A stretch of DNA of 64,000 nucleotides from Synanceia verrucosa (lineage: Eukaryota; Chordata; Actinopteri; Perciformes; Synanceiidae), in the NCBI GenBank assembly GCA_029721515.1, contig CM056561.1:14398501-14462500 (forward strand), given 5' to 3'. The position numbers and the translations under genes are program-made. Below the pieces are notes generated by a model. It was given only the letters and a program-made list of their open reading frames with translations. It did not search any database and was not told the origin of the DNA. This document shows, in pieces, positions 23,022 to 34,318 of this stretch. The stretch's first letter is position 1. The number at the start of each line of letters is the position of its first letter.

Positions 23022-23257
23022 TATAAAGAAGTATAAGTGAGCAGTAAATAATATGTAAAGCCTTATAATTTAATATATTTCTTGATTTATACAGAATTGC
23101 TCTTGACTTAGAAATCTTTCATTTGATAAATTGAACGTGTTGTTTTCATTTTAATTTGTGGTCAATAACCACCCCTAAAAAATTTGATCTCGGTCACTCT
23201 TTCAATTTCAGCATCATAAATCTTTAATTTGATGTCATGTCCTTGTGATACTAAAAC

Positions 23258-23317
23258 AGAATGGGATGTCACTTAAATTCATGTGAGTCAAGGCAGGTGA
23301 GTGAATACTTTTGGATA
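23258..23317 (+). mobile_element. solitary family A Tc1 terminus
   Basis: GAATGGGATGTCACTTAAAT followed by GAGTCAAGGCAGGTGAGTGA and ATACTTTTGG matches the 3' end of the family A Tc1 elements at 22.1 and 49.4 kb. Only about 60 bp is present and its last bases are lost at the insertion point of the next Tc1. Confidence 0.7.
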
Positions 23318-23319
23318 TA

Positions 23320-24927
23320 CAGTCATGGAAAAAATTATTAGACCACCCTTGTTTTCTTCAATTTCTTGTTAATTTTAATGCCTGGCTCAACTAAAGGTAC
23401 ATTTGTTTGGACAATTATAATGATAACAACAAAAATAGCTCATGAGAGTTTAATTTAAGAACTAAGGATTATTCATTTTCCATGGTTTTCTTGATAATAA
23501 CCAAAATTACTTAAATTCTTACATCAATAGCTATGGCATTGTACCGCCAAAAACACTACTTTTGAGCATTCCATGTTTTCTTTTCTGTTTGCTTTAAACA
23601 CATGATACACACAAGAGTTAATACTTGATTGCATAACCATTGTTTTTGATGACTGCAGCCATGCGTCTTGGCATGCTCTCCACCAGCTTCTGACATTGTT
23701 CTGCTGTCACAGCAGCCCATTCCTGTTGGACAAATTCAAACAAATTTTCTTTGTTTTTGGGCTTGTGGTTCTCCATTTTGAGTTTGATGATTTTCCACAG
23801 GTTTTCAATTGGATTAAGATCTGGTGATTGAGCAGGCCAAGGCATGGTGCGAATGTTGTGGTTCTCCATCCAGGCTTTAACTGACCTTGCCGTGTGGCAA
23901 GGGGCATTGTCTTGTTGGAAAATCCAGTCATTCGAGGCAGGAAAGAGTTTTCCAGCTGATGGAAGAAGACTGTTTTCAAGGGTAGTCCTGTACTTGACCT
24001 GGTTCATTCGGCCTTCACACAATTGCATTTGCCCTGTTCCACTCTGACTGAAACAACCCCAGATCATGACTGATCCACCCCCATGTTTTACTGTAGGGGC
24101 AAGACAGTCTGGGTTGTAAGCTTCTCCAGGCTTCCTCCTAACCAGTAAGTTGGCTGGAGTGGGCATCAATTCAAAATTGGATTCATCACTGAAGAGAACC
24201 TTAGCCCAATCATCAACAGTCCAATCCTTGTGGTCTCGAGCAAAGAGTAACCGGGCCTTCCTCTGCCTTTCATTGATGAAGGGCTTCTTGCGTGCTCTGT
24301 GTGACTTCAAACCAGCTTCAACAAGTCGGTTTCGAACTGTCCTTGCCGAGCAAGTCACATTTCTCGACAGTGTCCACTCATTTTTAAGGTCCCTGGAGGT
24401 CTGACGACGATTCCTGACACAGGAACGGATGAGTGCACGGTCATCTTGTGGGGTAGAAAGACGTTTCCTGCCACGGCCAGGTAGCAATTTGGTAGTGCCA
24501 TGTTCAGCTTGTTTTTTTTTGTTGGAATGAACGGCTGTCTTGGAGATCTTCAGTTTTTTCGCTACCTGTCTCTCACTCATGCCAATTTCCAGCAGTGCCA
24601 AGATGGCTGCCTTTGTTGCGTCACATAATTCTTTTGTTTTAGGCATTATGTGAGAGCTGACAACTTCTGAGTTGTGCTACGGCTTGAATGTAAGCAGGAA
24701 ACCACTCTAGGCCTTTGCATGTGCAGTGCTGCTTGTGACATGAAATGGCCTCTTATATACCCTGGGAATCAATTAAGCTTAAGAATGTCAAATAGGACAT
24801 AAAGTATTATGTGACCAGCTGCATTTTTTGTTGTGTTCATTGTATTATACGTTTAGTGGTACCAGATATTAGAATGAACAAGAAATTGAAGAAAACAAGG
24901 GTGGTCTAATAATTTTTTCCATGACTG
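23320..24927 (-). mobile_element. Tc1-like transposon, structurally complete (family B)
   Basis: The termini are a perfect 51-bp inverted repeat beginning CAGTCATGGAAAAAATTATT at both ends; homology continues imperfectly further in. TA dinucleotides flank both ends (23318-23319 and 24928-24929), the Tc1/mariner target duplication. The 1,608-bp size, matched termini and an uninterrupted 342-codon transposase on the minus strand describe a potentially autonomous element. The right flank is a TA repeat. Confidence 0.95.
23618..24646 (-). CDS. Tc1/mariner transposase, full length, DD34E
   Basis: A 342-residue open frame with no stops, the usual length for Tc1 transposases. Residues 1-110 form the paired-like DNA-binding region (GMSERQVAKKLKISKTAV) with a basic GRGRKR motif at 57-62 that may act as AT-hook and nuclear signal. 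The catalytic triad is visible: D154 in LFSDESNFEL, D246 in IFQQDNAPCHTA and E281 in SPDLNPIENLW, with 34 residues between D246 and E281. The GGGSVMIWGCFS motif lies at 189-200. It would act in the nucleus, binding the inverted repeats and moving the element into TA sites. The start is the first ATG, preceded by leader and terminus. Integrity suggests recent arrival. Activity is inferred and not shown. Confidence 0.95.
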   Translation of the reverse strand: MPKTKELCDATKAAILALLEIGMSERQVAKKLKISKTAVHSNKKKQAEHGTTKLLPGRGRKRLSTPQDDRALIRSCVRNRRQTSRDLKNEWTLSRNVTCSARTVRNRLVEAGLKSHRARKKPFINERQRKARLLFARDHKDWTVDDWAKVLFSDESNFELMPTPANLLVRRKPGEAYNPDCLAPTVKHGGGSVMIWGCFSQSGTGQMQLCEGRMNQVKYRTTLENSLLPSAGKLFPASNDWIFQQDNAPCHTARSVKAWMENHNIRTMPWPAQSPDLNPIENLWKIIKLKMENHKPKNKENLFEFVQQEWAAVTAEQCQKLVESMPRRMAAVIKNNGYAIKY

Positions 24928-24949
24928 TATATATATATATATATATATA
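24928..24949. repeat. TA dinucleotide repeat
   Basis: Eleven TA units directly after the right end of the complete Tc1 element, consistent with the TA target preference of this superfamily. Confidence 0.9.
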
Positions 24950-25356
24950 GGGGCGAGAACAGAAATTCACATTTTCTGCTGTGTACCAGATTCCATAATT
25001 TTCTCTGACACAATGACACGTGGATTCTGACACTTTTGTGGATCACAAGCACAGTGCTTATCTATCTGTCTATTTGGGGTTAATGACTGCCAAAATATGA
25101 AAAACACAAAGATACATGGGATCAAAAACCATACAAAATTAACTGCATGACAGTGTGTGAAAATGTGTAATGCAAATGTAATGCCCATTTCAAGCTGCAA
25201 TCCATGATTGTGTTCAGAAGCACTTTTTGTTATACTGGGTGAGATGGTCCTTCCACCCTGAGAGCAGTCAATACATTATGTATTCAGAAAAAGAATCAGA
25301 CCTCTGTGGCAGCTACAGGACTGTAAAAACTCTGACCAACCGACACTGGGAGTGAG

Positions 25357-25723
25357 ATGGGAGAAAGAATCATGTCTCGTCCTGCTCTTATCCCCCTCTT
25401 TCCCTCCCTCCTCCCTGCTGTTGCCGGAAATATCCAGCATACTCTTCCGCAGAAGTACTGTACAGAGATAGCACTAGTAGAAAAATCCTTTCTGTATGGA
25501 ACTATGGCAGAGAAAATGCAGCTAAAAATACCACTTCCAGTGTTACTTCTGATGGCTCACCCTGCTAAACAGGCAAAGATAAGAAAGAGGGAGACAGAAA
25601 AGGCTGCGACAAAACTATGGATAAAGCTAAGAGGACAAACCAGGGTGAACATCGGTGGAGACACTGAGGCATCTGAAGGGACTGAAAAGTGATGCAGAAG
25701 TTGCTTTCTTTCTGTTGGACAGG
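25357..25723 (+). pseudogene. exon-like remnant with a splice donor, unknown
   Basis: An open frame runs to 25692 and is Lys/Arg-rich near its end (KIRKRETEKAATKLWIKLRG, then TRVNIG). One base later another frame reads LRHLKGLKSDAEVAFFLLDR and ends exactly at an AG/GTAATT donor (25723). The pattern (basic helix, R-V-N-I-G, then R-x-L-K-G-L-K-S-D-A-E-V-A-x-F-L-L-D) resembles a first exon I recall seeing in many uncharacterised fish genes. No second exon could be found downstream. The frameshift points to a pseudogene. Confidence 0.35.
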
Positions 25724-26415
25724 TAATTGTTTGTTTAACTTAGGGAGGAGTTATTTTCATGAAATATGTAATGTTTGCCAAATTAGCTACTTTTGTAGCG
25801 CGTATTAGCCCGATGCTAATGTTAGCTTCTCTGTGGGTGTAAGCCAGTCTTAGTGCAGTTTGTATTGAAGAGTTTATAGAATATTGCATTTTGAACATAT
25901 AGCACAGCCATAGTCTCTAGTGTCTCACTCACAGACTCAAGCAGACTGTGAGTGGAGTGGATCTGGATGTCCGTTCAGCTCAAAGCGTCCATTGTTGAGC
26001 GCTCTGCCGCTAGCCGTGTCCTGTGAATCACAGGATCGATGTCACATTTAAAGCGGGTCATGTGAAAAATTGATGCCGAGCAGTGTTTTGTGAGAAAACA
26101 GTGCGGAGCAGAGACCGTGACCGTCGCAAAATTTGTGCTTTGTGCACTCTGTGTCCGTTCCACCGAGTATGTTTGGGCCTTTAGCTCAGAGCTAACTTGC
26201 TCATGCTAGCTTATCTGTGCTTGTAAACTGGTCGTCAGTGCCGTTTGTATTGAAGAGGTTATAGGATATGACATTTTGACCATATTGCACAGCTACAGTC
26301 ATCACTGTCTGCATTATAAAGGTGACAAAATGATGTTGATATATTTATTGGCTTTGAACAGGACGTTTTACAATTGTGATGATGTAGCATAACGGTTCTT
26401 CTCTCCCTGCCGAAT
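25724..26415. other. non-coding, no gene recognised
   Basis: It contains a short imperfect direct repeat: TTTGTATTGAAGAGTTTATAG near 25860 and TTTGTATTGAAGAGGTTATAG near 26242, each preceded by GCTAACTTGCTC/GTTAGCTTCTC-like words. No coding feature was supported. Confidence 0.4.
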
Positions 26416-26420
26416 GCTAC

Positions 26421-27387
26421 TGACAGGGGTCCATGGTGGGGAACCCAGATGCACCACTCTCAGACATGAATGCAGTTCTCACAAAAGTCTTAATTGAAAG
26501 CAGTGCAGCAGAGCAAATGAGCACGGTGTTCCAGCGGGGAGGTGGAGGACGGCCACGCGCCTCCAGGCGGGCGGAGACGCGCACCGGGGAATTCCTACTC
26601 TCACTACTATCAATTACAAACGGGGGGAGAAAAAAAAAAAAAACAACAAACCACTCTCAAAGTCGAGAGGGAAAACCAGTTAACAATACCTGGAACAGAA
26701 ATTACAATCTAACTATACAGGCCACAAAAGTTACCGCCAGCAATGTACAGGCAGGGACAACTGGAGGGAAAATAACCAAGGGCTCTAAGGGGAGGGAAGC
26801 TAACAATTAACACAAAGACACCTACAACTCTACACTAGAGGAGGGAATTAACGAATAAACTAAAAGAAAGGAATCTAAGGGAAACAGAAAATACTAAGAT
26901 CAACTCAGGAGAGAGTTCTTCTAGTAAACCTAAGGGTGCACGAGGCGCTAAACAAAAACCAGGAGGTAAGGGGAAAAATAACTAGGATCTACTCACAGAG
27001 AAGATTCTTCTAGTAACAAAAAGAGGCGCTAAGGCTATCAAAATTACAACAAAAAATTACCATAAGGAAAATCAGGAAGCTGGAAACCATGGGAGGCAAA
27101 CTCTGACGGTTGGGAAGCGACGAACACATGGGCACAGAGAACACGACGATCACGCAACGAAACAGGGGAGACAAGACTATTTATACGAGAGGTAATGGGG
27201 AACAGGTGGAAACAATCAGGGCGGGGTCAGACAATCACCAGACGCGGGAAACAAGGGGAAAGGGTGTGTGAAGCTGAAATGAGAGGGAAGACAGTTACTT
27301 CAAAATAAATCAGGAAATGACAATACAACATGTAGGCACAAGACAAAAATGGATAACTTAACCAAACCAGACAGACGGATCATGACA
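26421..27387 (-). mobile_element. solo LTR with 5-bp target duplication
   Basis: On the minus strand this 967-bp unit starts TGTCATGATCC and ends CCCCTGTCA, the TG...CA boundaries of an LTR. It is flanked by GCTAC on both sides (26416-26420 and 27388-27392), a 5-bp target duplication. A TATA-like TATAAATAGTC lies on the minus strand at 27175-27186, as expected in U3. There is no internal coding region next to it, so it is a solo LTR left by recombination between two LTRs. The retroelement family is unassigned, possibly Ty3/gypsy. Confidence 0.8.
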
Positions 27388-27392
27388 GCTAC

Positions 27393-28006
27393 TGTCAAAT
27401 GTTCAAGTTTGAGGGGGTGTAGCTTTGGACGGAGCACTGATGGGAGGGGGAGGAGAGTGTGGAGCTTAGAGGAGGCGGAGAGGAGGTGCTACTTTCAAAT
27501 CTTGTTAGCTCTCTTGCTACCTCTTGTAGATCATGGATTACAGCTTTAACAGTTGTTATTACTTATTATATTATATTATTTCATTATTTATGTTTTATTC
27601 TATTTCTTATTAACATGTTGTTCGAGTTGCTGAAATTGCTGCTGAAATAAGTGAATTTCCCCTAATCAGTGTTCAATAATTTTTATCGTACAGGAGTATT
27701 ATCACAGAATATGTGTGTAGAAGAATACAAATTTGTTCCCCATGGTAGATAGCCCAGTTTGTATATTGAGTCGTCTCCTGCCCCAGTTGGTGACTTCCTA
27801 CTAGCCCCTTTGATCAGCCCATCTGTCTCCTGTCTCCCTTGCCTTCTGTCCTATTGGATATTGAAATGTTACCCATCTCCTTTGTTCTTGCATCCTGTAA
27901 CTTGTGTCTGTTAACCACCACCTACCATTTGCATAGTGTCTTGCCACTCTTTGTTATAAATTGCCCTTTACCCTGTGCTCTGGGTCAGTCTGCTGTTCCA
28001 GACCTA
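27393..28006. other. non-coding, no gene recognised
   Basis: No protein homology. The segment near 27600-27690 resembles a LINE 3' tail (AAATAAGTGAATTTCCCC), too weak to assign. Confidence 0.35.
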
Positions 28007-28223
28007 GGGCCTTATGTATCAATACGTGCATGGATTTCATACTGAGAGCTGGTGTACGCTGTAATCCAGAAAGTGGCGTACGCTGTCAGAAATCTGGATT
28101 TATCAAACAGTGCGAACACATGAAATCCACGCAGCTTCCCTTGATACATCTCAATCAGCATGGAATTGAGCGCACATATTGGAATCACGGACTCCTCCCT
28201 CACCACACCCATAAATACATATG
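28007..28223. mobile_element. Harbinger-like element end
   Basis: The block begins GGGCCTTATGTATCAATACG and contains AT-rich sequence with repeated GGATTTCA/AAATCC and GTACGCTGT words. This resembles the subterminal region of fish Harbinger elements. Harbinger transposase sequence on the minus strand reappears at 35.04-35.64 kb, so the gypsy element between may have inserted into this Harbinger copy. That link is inference. Confidence 0.4.
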
Positions 28224-30118
28224 TGTAGCAGGTTGAGCAGTGCCGCACCTCTACTGATTGGCATCAGCTGCGTCTGATTGACAGCTGTGCCAAGCCTGAT
28301 TGTGAGGCGGCTTATTAGTCCTGCTTTCCCTGCAAGTGAGTTTGTCAATTGGCGTTCATCCGAGGGGCTGTGTGGCATCCGCTGGTCAGATTTGAGTCAT
28401 CCTGAGAGCCAAGGTAGGCATGAGTCACCATGCTCGTATTTTTACCATGTATCTGGTGTGACAGCAGCCGTGATGTTGCCTTTCTAGTGTGGTCTGCTGC
28501 TGGATGGGAGTCGCAAGAGGTGCTTGAGGCGTGGCTCTTCATTTAAAGACGGTGATTGTGATAGCCTGTGCGTCAAGCTCACTTCGCCCTGGTACGCTGC
28601 TGTTCGTTTTCTTTATATCCATCTCCTCTGTAGCTTATTGTAACGTTCCCACTCTTTCTGTGCTACTTAGCTATAGATTGTGACGTCTCGTCCGCTTGGC
28701 CGGCTGTGGAAGGCTGCAGCCACCTGTCCCCCAGTACGGTGATCGCCAGCTGGGCACCTGAGGACAGCTACAGGAGGCCTCCAGCCCCGGTGCAGCCGCT
28801 CCATCTTTTACTGCTTCTGAAAGTTGAGTTTTATATGATGAGAATGAAGTGATCCATGCGCAGAGTTTCACCGTGCGCCACTCTATCTCCATTTGTTCCC
28901 TAGTTAATTTATTTTAGTTGGTCTGTTTATTCATTGGATTGTTTGTGAAACACTTTTTTTTTTCTTTTTGCTTTTGGTTTAGGTTTTGATCTGTCTGTGG
29001 TTGGGTGATTTGTATTTTTTTTTTTTTTCTGTTTAAAGGGGCCTAGGCCTTTATTCCTGGCCCTCACCCACCACTGAGGTTTAGTTTTCATTTTTTCTGG
29101 GTTGGTTGTGTTTTTTTTTTTTTTTTTTTTTTTTTTTATTAATGTTTTGCAATATATTTCTTGTTTAGTTTTGTTTTGATCCCTTAGCTCTGGGCTATTT
29201 CTCCACTCTGGCCTGCCCATAGGTAAGATTTTGTTTTTGTTTATTTTGTAGTAATATTCTAAGATTTGTGGGTTAACAGTTTGGTTATTTAATTACGTAG
29301 GTTTATTTTTCTTCTTGGTTGTGTATGGCTGGTGTATGGCTGTGTTAATTTTAGCAGCGGTCAGTTATTATAAGTTATAACTTATCATTGTTTTTCCTTT
29401 TTGCCTAAGTGCCCCTATAGCGGTGTTGATTTCTCTTTTCTTTCTGTTTCAGGACGGAGTGTGCAACAGATTCCCCCTGGTTGTGGTCTCCCCTTTCACT
29501 TCCTTTAGTTTGGCGTGGCACATGGTGGTTTGGTTGGTAAAGAGTTTTCTTTTTATTGATTTGCAGTGTTTTTTTTTTTGTTTGAGTTATTCCTTTTTAA
29601 TTTAGTCTCTACTCTAAGTCTCCTGGTTTCAGTGTTTTGTTGATTTTCACCGCAATCGTTTGTTTCTTGTTTTGGGTCCGCGGGCTACATAATATTATAC
29701 ACCTTTGCACCCTTTTAACCACTGAAATTTTTAACCAATAAATTGTTATTTTCTTTTCTTGGAAGTCCGTCTCTCGTCCTGTTACTTAGTGTAACAAATC
29801 TGTCAGCCCTTCAGTTGATAGGGGTCCCGTATAATGTATTTCCTGGGGTGAAATTCCCCAGGTGGCGTTGTTGGCAACAAACTCCTTCTGGTCCTCCCCA
29901 ATTTGGCCACAATTTGGTGTTGTCGGCAGGATAAACTGTTATAGGAAAGAGACGTGACTTCCATTTGTGTAGTATTTTGGGGTTATTCCTTATTTGTGTT
30001 GGTTTTAAGTTTTGTGGTGTGTAGAGATAGCAGTAAAGACGGAGCAGCAGCACCCTTGTAATTTGGTAACGTCAGATCTCCGTTTTGGGTGTGGTGAGTG
30101 TGGTCCCTGTGGTTTGCG
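28224..30118 (+). mobile_element. probable gypsy 5' LTR and leader
   Basis: This sequence precedes gag and has LTR-like composition. Candidate boundaries are TGTAGCAGG at 28224 and a TGTAACA at 29790-29796, or a CCACA just before 29912. An AATAAA lies at 29738. The stretch TTTGGTGTTGTCGGCAGG (about 29911-29931) sits where a primer-binding site is expected, and a similar GTGGCGTTGTTGGCA occurs some 55 bp earlier. T-rich tracts (to about 28 T near 29110-29137) interrupt it. No 3' LTR exists in the window to confirm the ends. Confidence 0.4.
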
Positions 30119-31104
30119 ATGGAGGAGGAGCTGCAGGAGCTCAGAGAGTTAGTGGCTAAGCTTAGAGCAGATAATGAGCAGCTTTCTCAAGCGAGGGATG
30201 GTTCCCAGGCCAGTTCCAGTAGAGCTGACCCCGCCTTTATCGCTTTGGGTGATAACCCCCCAGCTGTAGGTGCCAGCGCCACGGTTACTGAGCGGCTGAT
30301 TGTCATACCCAGAGACCGCAGGTGTCCCACCTTTAATGGTAGGGCTGGTATAGGTATAGTTGAGTGGAAAGATGAGTTACAGGCATGTATGTGTGCCTAC
30401 CACCTGTCAGTCCGTGATCAGGCCTTCTTCATCTTTGATTATCTGGAAGGGGAGGCCAGGGTGGAGATCAAGTATCGCCCCAGTGTGGAGAGAGAAGATC
30501 CAGCCAAGGTTTTGGCTATTTTGACTGAGCTTTATGGCTGTGTCCAGTCATATGTAACCCTGCAACAATTCTTTTTCTCCAGGAAGCAGCAGGAAGGGGA
30601 CACATTACTGGAGTTTTCTTTGGCTCTGATGGCCGCAGGGAGTTGAAACGGTTTGTTCGCCGCTGCCCTGCTGTTTCTCTGCTGGATGTATGTGGAGAGG
30701 CCATTAAATAGGAGAGGGAGGGGTCCCCCAGGGGCACTAGAGAGCGTAGTCACTCTCTTCTTTTGGCCTATGGCCTACAGTATATGGTACAGGGTAGTTC
30801 TCGACACGCTCCTTTTGTCTCATCCTATGATTCAGAGTTGAGTGAGGTGAAGTTACTCTTGAAGCGTCAACAGGAACAGCTTGACCAACTCTCCCAGACC
30901 ATGGCTTCCTTGCAGGCCCGTCCTTTCCCATCTCGGCCTCCTCCCAACAGGCCCTTGATCTGCAGAAGGTGTCAACAACCCGGTCACTACGTTAGCGAGT
31001 GTGATGGGGAGCGGGTTCCCCCTCGTCCCCGTGCTGGCTCTGTCACTGGCCGCTCTTCTAATGTGCATGGGCCTTCCCGCTCTTTAGCCCAGTCTGAAAA
31101 CTGA
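30119..31104 (+). pseudogene. Ty3/gypsy gag, frameshifted
   Basis: The start ATG is at 30119. The first part is a leucine-rich coiled coil (EEELQELRELVAKLRADNEQ). It is followed by a capsid-like region with WKDELQACMCAY and an ILTELYG-type motif, stopping at 30646. After a frame change the second part (30763-31104) has DQLSQTMASLQ and the zinc knuckle CRRCQQPGHYVSEC (C-x2-C-x4-H-x4-C) that binds element RNA. A stop and a frameshift around 30646-30710 break the protein. Gag would package element RNA in the cytoplasm. Upstream lies the LTR/leader, downstream the protease. Confidence 0.85.
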
Positions 31105-31129
31105 AGCCCACTGAGCTGCGGAGCCAAAG

Positions 31130-33356
31130 CTCAGATGGGGAGGTCGGAGGCTCACCACAAGAACTTTTGGACCGAATAGTGGCACCCTGTCCCCATATTG
31201 ATATTTTGATGGGTGGTATCACTGTCCCATGCTTGTTGGATAGTGGGTCTATGGTGTCCACCATCACGGAGAGCTTTTTTGCTCCATGGGGTCATGAACG
31301 CCTTCGGTTGTGTAATTGGCTGCAACTACGGGTAGCTAATGGTCTTTGCATTCCCTACATCCGCTATCTGGAGCTGGATGTGACCTTGTGTGGTAAGGCG
31401 GTCCCTGGTTGTGGGATTTTGGTAGTGAGAGACCCTCCTGGTGCGGCATCGGCCGCCCCAGGGATCTTAGGAAGTAACGTCATCCGTCGATGTTACCGGA
31501 AACTCTTTGCTGTGTGTGGTCCTGCTCTTTTCGATTCTCCCTCAGTGGTTCAAGCTCCAGGTCCAGTCTTTGAAGCTCTGCAACGGTGCCACCAGGCCGC
31601 CACTGAATCTCAGAGGGATGTCACTGGTTCTGCCAGGGTTCGTGGCCGACGGGCAGTACGAATACCTGGTGGAGTGATGAAACTGGTGGCAACCATTTGT
31701 CCAGAGCAGCTGTCTGGCCAGGCCGTGTTGTTTGAACCAACAGAGTCTGGCTTACCAGCAGGGCTGCTGGCTTCCTCTTGTTTGGTCCAGGTTACCCGGG
31801 GTACAGCCTACCTCCCAGTGGTCAACGTGGGAATGACTGATGTTCTCCTTTATCTCCTTTATCACTACAGTCTCTGGGTCTTCCCAGCGAGTTGCTGATG
31901 TGGCCCAGAGTGGGGTAGGATCTGTGGACCTGTATGCTTTAGCTGAGCAAGAGCAGATGGAGGTGCATGCTCTCCTGCAGAAGTATCGCTCAGTGTTGTC
32001 GATGTATGAATGTGACTTGGGTTGCACTAACCTTATTTTTCACGAGATCCTCTTGCTTGATGACACGCCAATATCGACGAATTCCTCTCTCCGAGTATGA
32101 AGAGGTGAAGGCTCATATCGACCAGTTGCTTGACGCCAAGGTGATTCGGGAGAGCAATTGTCCCTTTGCTTCCCCCATTGTTTTGGTTCGAAAAAAGATA
32201 GTAGTCTCCGCATGTGTGTTGACTACCACCTGCTTAATAACAAGACTCGGAAGGACGCGTTCCCCCTGCTGTGGATTGAGGAAAGCCTTGACACCCTTGC
32301 TGGAGCTCGCTGGTTCACCACCCTGGACTTGGCAAGTGGGTACAACCAGGTCCCTGTTGCAGAACGGGACAAGCCCGAGACAGCCTTTTGTACACCCTTC
32401 GGTCTCTTCGAATGGAATCGTATGCCGTTTGGCTTGTGCAATGCTCCAAGCACCTTTCAAAGGCTTATGCAAAGAATGTTTGGGGATCAACAGTGTCAGT
32501 GTCTACTCCTGTACTTGGATGATATCATAGTGTTCTCATCTTCAGTTTCCCAGCACCTGCATCGACTGGAGGTTGTTCTGAGTCAGCTGCAAAAGGAGGG
32601 CTTGAAGCTTAAACTTGAGAAGTGTGCCTTTTTCCAGAAGGAGGTCAGGTAGCTGGGGCACGTTATCTCCTCTCAAGGAGTTTCCACTGACCCTGCCAAG
32701 ATTGAGGCAGTGGCCAAATGGCAGGGTCCCCGCCATGTATCAGAGCTGCATTCGTTCCTGGGGTTCGCCAGCTATTACAGGCGTTTTGTTGAGGGATTCG
32801 CTAAGTTGGCAGGTCCCCTGCATAAGCTGGTGGCAGAACTCGCAGGTTCACGGTCCAGGCTCTGGGCGTGAGCTGAGCTCAGCATGGACACCCCAGTGCG
32901 AGCAAAGCTTTGAGGTCTTAAAGGCTAAGTTGGTTTCGGCCCCAGTGCTGGTCTATGCAGACTTTTCACGTCCTTTCATTTTGGAGGTTGACGCAAGCCA
33001 CAGTGGTCTGGGGGCTGTCCTTTCGCAGGAGACTGATGAGGGTGTTCGGCCCGTGGCATATGCCAGTAGAGGCCTGCGACCCACAGAGCGCAATATGGAA
33101 AACTACAGTTCCATGAAGCTGGAGTTTCTGGCGCTGAAGTGGGCAATGGGAGAGAAGTTTCGGGAGTATCTGTCTTTACAGATAATAACCCGTTGAGCTA
33201 CCTGAATTGTGCAAAGTTGGGGGCCACAGAGCAGCGGTGGGCATCCCAACTGGCCGCTTTTGATTTTGAAATCAAGTATCGCTCCGGGCGCAGCAATAAG
33301 AATGCCGATGCTCTCTCCCGGCAGTATCTTTCAGGGTCCAGCCTGGCCAAACACGC
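31130..33356 (+). pseudogene. Ty3/gypsy pol, protease to RNase H, broken
   Basis: Domains appear in the order protease, reverse transcriptase, RNase H. The protease has CLLDSGSMVSTI with the D-S-G active site near 31235. The reverse transcriptase shows FTTLDLASGYNQV, FGLFEWNRMPFGLCNAPSTF and the YLDDIIVF catalytic motif near 32515. RNase H has VDASHSGLGAVLSQ, SSMKLEFLAL and TDNNPLSYL, followed by NADALSRQYL. Lesions include frameshifts around 32060, 32200 and 33180, an in-frame TAG at about 32650 and a shift near 32840. It would copy element RNA into DNA. The frame is interrupted at 33357 by a solo LTR and continues at 34319 with integrase. Confidence 0.9.
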
Positions 33357-34314
33357 TGTGACGGTTTCGTTTCATTCAAGAGGGGACTACTGAACCACTT
33401 TATTTTAGTGATGTTCTTATTTTTCCTGGGGTGTCAGCCAGGCAGTGAACCAGGCAAAATAAATTATTATAAAGGGTGTTTGGTTGACAGTAGTAGTCTT
33501 TGTCCCTCTAAAAAACCTACACACAAGGATCCTAAGGATTAACCTCAACAACCTTAAACATCATTGAACTAAGTGGAAAAGATGAAACTCTCTAGAATTA
33601 AATTTTCATGTCCCTTAATTCATCACACAAAAAATATATATTCAAACCCACACAAATATAGACAACAAAATTAGACCACAACTCCAACTTCTTTTTTCAA
33701 CACAAAAATATATTTTCTTTTCAGTTCTAGGCAGAGTTTATGCTCCTCAGTCAAAAAAAATATATTCAATAAGGTTTTGTCCCAAAACAAATGCAAAACT
33801 TTTTCTTCACAGTAAAAAAAAAAGTTTTTGGCAAAAGGAAACAAAACCAAACCCAGCTGTTTTCAGAGATAGTTTTAAATAAAGTTTGCTCTGTAATAAA
33901 AAAAAAAAAAAAAAAAAAAACTAACGTCACTCCGTCCCAGTAAACTTGTCAGTCACCGCTGGCTGTCTGGTTTGTTTGTCAGTCAGTCAGTCCGGTGGCA
34001 GCAAATCGCCCCGTGGGGCCGTTCTCGACCCACAGGAGGATGAGAATACGCTGACGAGGTAGGAGGAAGAGGCACGAGGAAGTGGCACGAGGAACTTCGG
34101 GACCACTGCGGATGCCGGATCGTCACGGTAATTAATTTCAGTCACTGGACACTCTAGCCGCGGTGGTGCGGCGCTATTCCAGCCGCGTTTACTCACTGGG
34201 CGTCCCCCCCCATCTTGCTGGCGTGACGTCACTTAAATATGAAGTGCTCCACCTCTTTTGAATAAACCGTACCGGGATTGGTCGCCTTCCTTGCCAATCC
34301 CAGAGATTGTTACA
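33357..34314. mobile_element. solo LTR inserted in gypsy pol, 4-bp target duplication
   Basis: The 958-bp insert starts TGTGACGG and ends GATTGTTACA (TGT...ACA) and is bracketed by ACGC at 33353-33356 and 34315-34318. The interrupted pol coding sequence continues directly after the second ACGC in a compatible frame. Inside are a poly(A) run (33899-33921), a TTAAATATG box near 34231 and AATAAA at 34260, fitting a + oriented U3-R-U5, though orientation is not certain. No coding region belongs to it. Confidence 0.85.
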
Positions 34315-34318
34315 ACGC

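Noticed and set aside
28930..29220. Lys-rich reverse open frame of 97 codons
   Set aside because: Caused by several poly(T) tracts in the leader/LTR region.
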